This document shows positions 5,930 to 5,974 of a DNA stretch of 5,974 nucleotides, one piece after another; the first letter of the stretch is position 1, and every line of letters begins with the position of its first letter. A program made the position numbers and the translations under genes. The notes beneath the pieces were generated by a model, which saw only the letters and a list, made by a program, of their open reading frames with translations, was not told the DNA's origin and searched no databases. Location of the stretch: assembly GCA_004558185.1 (NCBI GenBank), contig SFDP01000070.1, forward strand, positions 1-5,974, read 5' to 3'. The DNA comes from Lachnospiraceae bacterium. GTDB taxonomy: Bacteria; Bacillota; Clostridia; Lachnospirales; Lachnospiraceae.

Positions 5930-5974
5930 TTAGAACCTTGAAAATTGCAGACATGTTAGTTTTCGGCGGTGTCC

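Overview
The window looks like chromosome of a low-to-moderate-GC Gram-positive anaerobe of the Clostridia, probably Lachnospiraceae. This is inferred from three things: the YesM/YesN-type two-component pair with its codon use, the strong AGGAGG-type ribosome binding sites, and the secreted caspase-like protein. No rRNA or other taxonomic marker is present, so the assignment is tentative.

Layout, left to right. Positions 1-617 hold the C-terminal half of a membrane sensor histidine kinase of the YesM / His_kinase (LytS-like) type; its start lies outside the window. A YesN-type response regulator with an AraC DNA-binding domain follows at 656-2296, same strand, 38 bases downstream. The pair most likely controls a neighbouring carbohydrate-uptake or similar operon that is not in view. 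Positions 2297-2532 are non-coding, with a promoter-like pair and a strong long-stem terminator or attenuator. Positions 2533-4321 are interpreted as one insertion sequence bounded by a perfect 12-bp terminal inverted repeat. It carries one minus-strand transposase gene (2683-4167) with the DDE residues and an exact Y-(2)-R-(3)-E-(6)-K signature of the IS4 group. From about 4353 to 5876 lies a visibly AT-richer gene for a secreted caspase-like (clan CD) cysteine protease, with two tandem beta-rich repeats and an EF-hand-type loop. The last 98 bases hold only a weak hairpin.

The most interesting point is the junction between the insertion sequence and the protease gene. A well-formed promoter (TTGAGA, 17 bases, TATAAA, 4270-4298) points outward from the right end of the element. 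A strong ribosome binding site and an ATG at 4353 follow. The frame opened by that ATG encodes a basic signal-peptide start, but it meets an in-frame TAG after eight codons. The rest of the signal peptide and the full protease continue immediately in the same frame. Either the protease gene is nonsense-mutated near its start, or it is made by restart at the TTG/ATG codons just after the TAG, or by stop-codon readthrough. The mobile element may thus supply transcription to a gene whose translation is interrupted.

The kinase/regulator pair and the protease differ in base composition and are separated by the mobile element, so nothing here shows that they work together.
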